In this document: piece after piece, positions 63,767 to 64,000 of the stretch
Position numbering within the stretch: position 1 is the stretch's first letter
How the letters are laid out: each line of letters begins with the position of its first letter
Assembly (NCBI RefSeq): GCF_039511225.1
Contig: NZ_CP154261.1
Location: 558,001 to 622,000 of the forward strand
Origin: Sphingobacterium multivorum
GTDB taxonomy: Bacteria > Bacteroidota > Bacteroidia > Sphingobacteriales > Sphingobacteriaceae
Length of the DNA: 64,000 nucleotides
Direction of reading: 5' to 3'
Made by a program: the position numbers and the translations under genes
The notes under the pieces: generated by a model
The model's input: only the letters and a program-made list of their open reading frames with translations
Told to the model about the DNA's origin: nothing
The model's database searches: none

Positions 63767-64000
63767 ATGAAAAAGGTCACCATTATCGGAAGCGGTAATA
63801 TCGGTCTTTCCTTGGCAAAAGGACTTGTAAAAAGTGAATTTGCCCATGCTTCCGATATTACCTTGACGAGGAGAAATTTGAATGCACTGGCCGAAGAGGC
63901 GCGCCAAGGCTTCTCAATAAGTAATGATAATAAGCTCGCTGTAAAGGGGGCTGATATTGTTGTTTTCGCAATCTTACCTCAACAACTAAAAAAGGTATTG
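63767..64000 (+). CDS. proC: Pyrroline-5-carboxylate reductase, 3' end outside window
   Basis: Only the first 78 codons are inside the window. MKKVTIIGSGNIGLSLAKGL is the Rossmann NAD(P)-binding start, followed by TLTRRNLNALAEEA and ADIVVFAILPQQL, which fit ProC. It makes the last step of proline synthesis; a proC within the arg cluster is common in this group. It starts 27 bp after argB. Confidence 0.88.
   Translation, partial: MKKVTIIGSGNIGLSLAKGLVKSEFAHASDITLTRRNLNALAEEARQGFSISNDNKLAVKGADIVVFAILPQQLKKVL

Overview
The window looks like chromosome of a Bacteroidota bacterium of the Sphingobacteriaceae, most likely Sphingobacterium or a close relative. The evidence is a SusC/SusD polysaccharide-utilisation locus with a hybrid two-component regulator, DUF6443-type RHS proteins, DUF6266 and NUMOD4 proteins, a zinc-ligand-free L36, an ArgF'-type transcarbamylase, and promoters of the phylum's form TTG-N19-TAnnTTTG. 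No tRNA, rRNA or CRISPR array was seen.

Layout. (1) 1-7.6 kb, housekeeping: hisS (5' end outside the window), pyruvate dehydrogenase E1-alpha and E2 genes, a serine-hydrolase lipoprotein, a CoA-binding protein and a convergent ROK regulator. (2) 7.7-28.3 kb, glycan utilisation: a minus-strand pair (Gfo/Idh/MocA oxidoreductase, then a HEAT-repeat protein with two DUF1080 domains), a GH95-like hydrolase plus GH88, a 1293-residue hybrid two-component sensor divergent from susC/susD, then DUF2264 (GH154-like) and a second GH88. Two unsaturated-uronyl hydrolases and a probable glucuronidase point to a uronic-acid-containing glycan. The 3-keto-glycoside type enzymes suggest an oxidative route beside classical hydrolysis. 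No polysaccharide lyase is visible. (3) 28.3-45.1 kb, AT-rich accessory region: an 11-bp repeat array ending in a 45-nt palindrome, DUF6266, a dead TnpB-like gene, a broken XRE regulator, a NUMOD4 protein, and an RHS polymorphic toxin (pretoxin-TG plus GH-E nuclease tip). After the toxin come ankyrin, DUF2750, Imm52-like and other probable immunity genes, several of them broken, flanked by near-duplicate ankyrin genes. An RHS-companion protein, a WYL regulator and a DinB protein close the region. (4) 45.4-60.5 kb: the S10-spc-alpha ribosomal supercluster from rplC to rplQ, with secY, map, infA and rpoA, three consensus promoters and several intercistronic hairpins. (5) 60.6-64 kb: arginine genes argD, argF' and argB, and the start of proC.

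How it fits together. The sensor-regulator probably detects an oligosaccharide in the periplasm and drives susCD. SusCD imports fragments that the GH88, GH154-like, GH95-like and 3-keto enzymes dismantle. The RHS island is a contact-dependent competition locus: the first ankyrin gene overlaps the toxin's 3' end and is its best immunity candidate, and the following genes look like an immunity bank in decay. The arginine genes form the acylated-ornithine pathway typical of Bacteroidota; residue 90 of ArgF' suggests that succinyl rather than acetyl intermediates are used.
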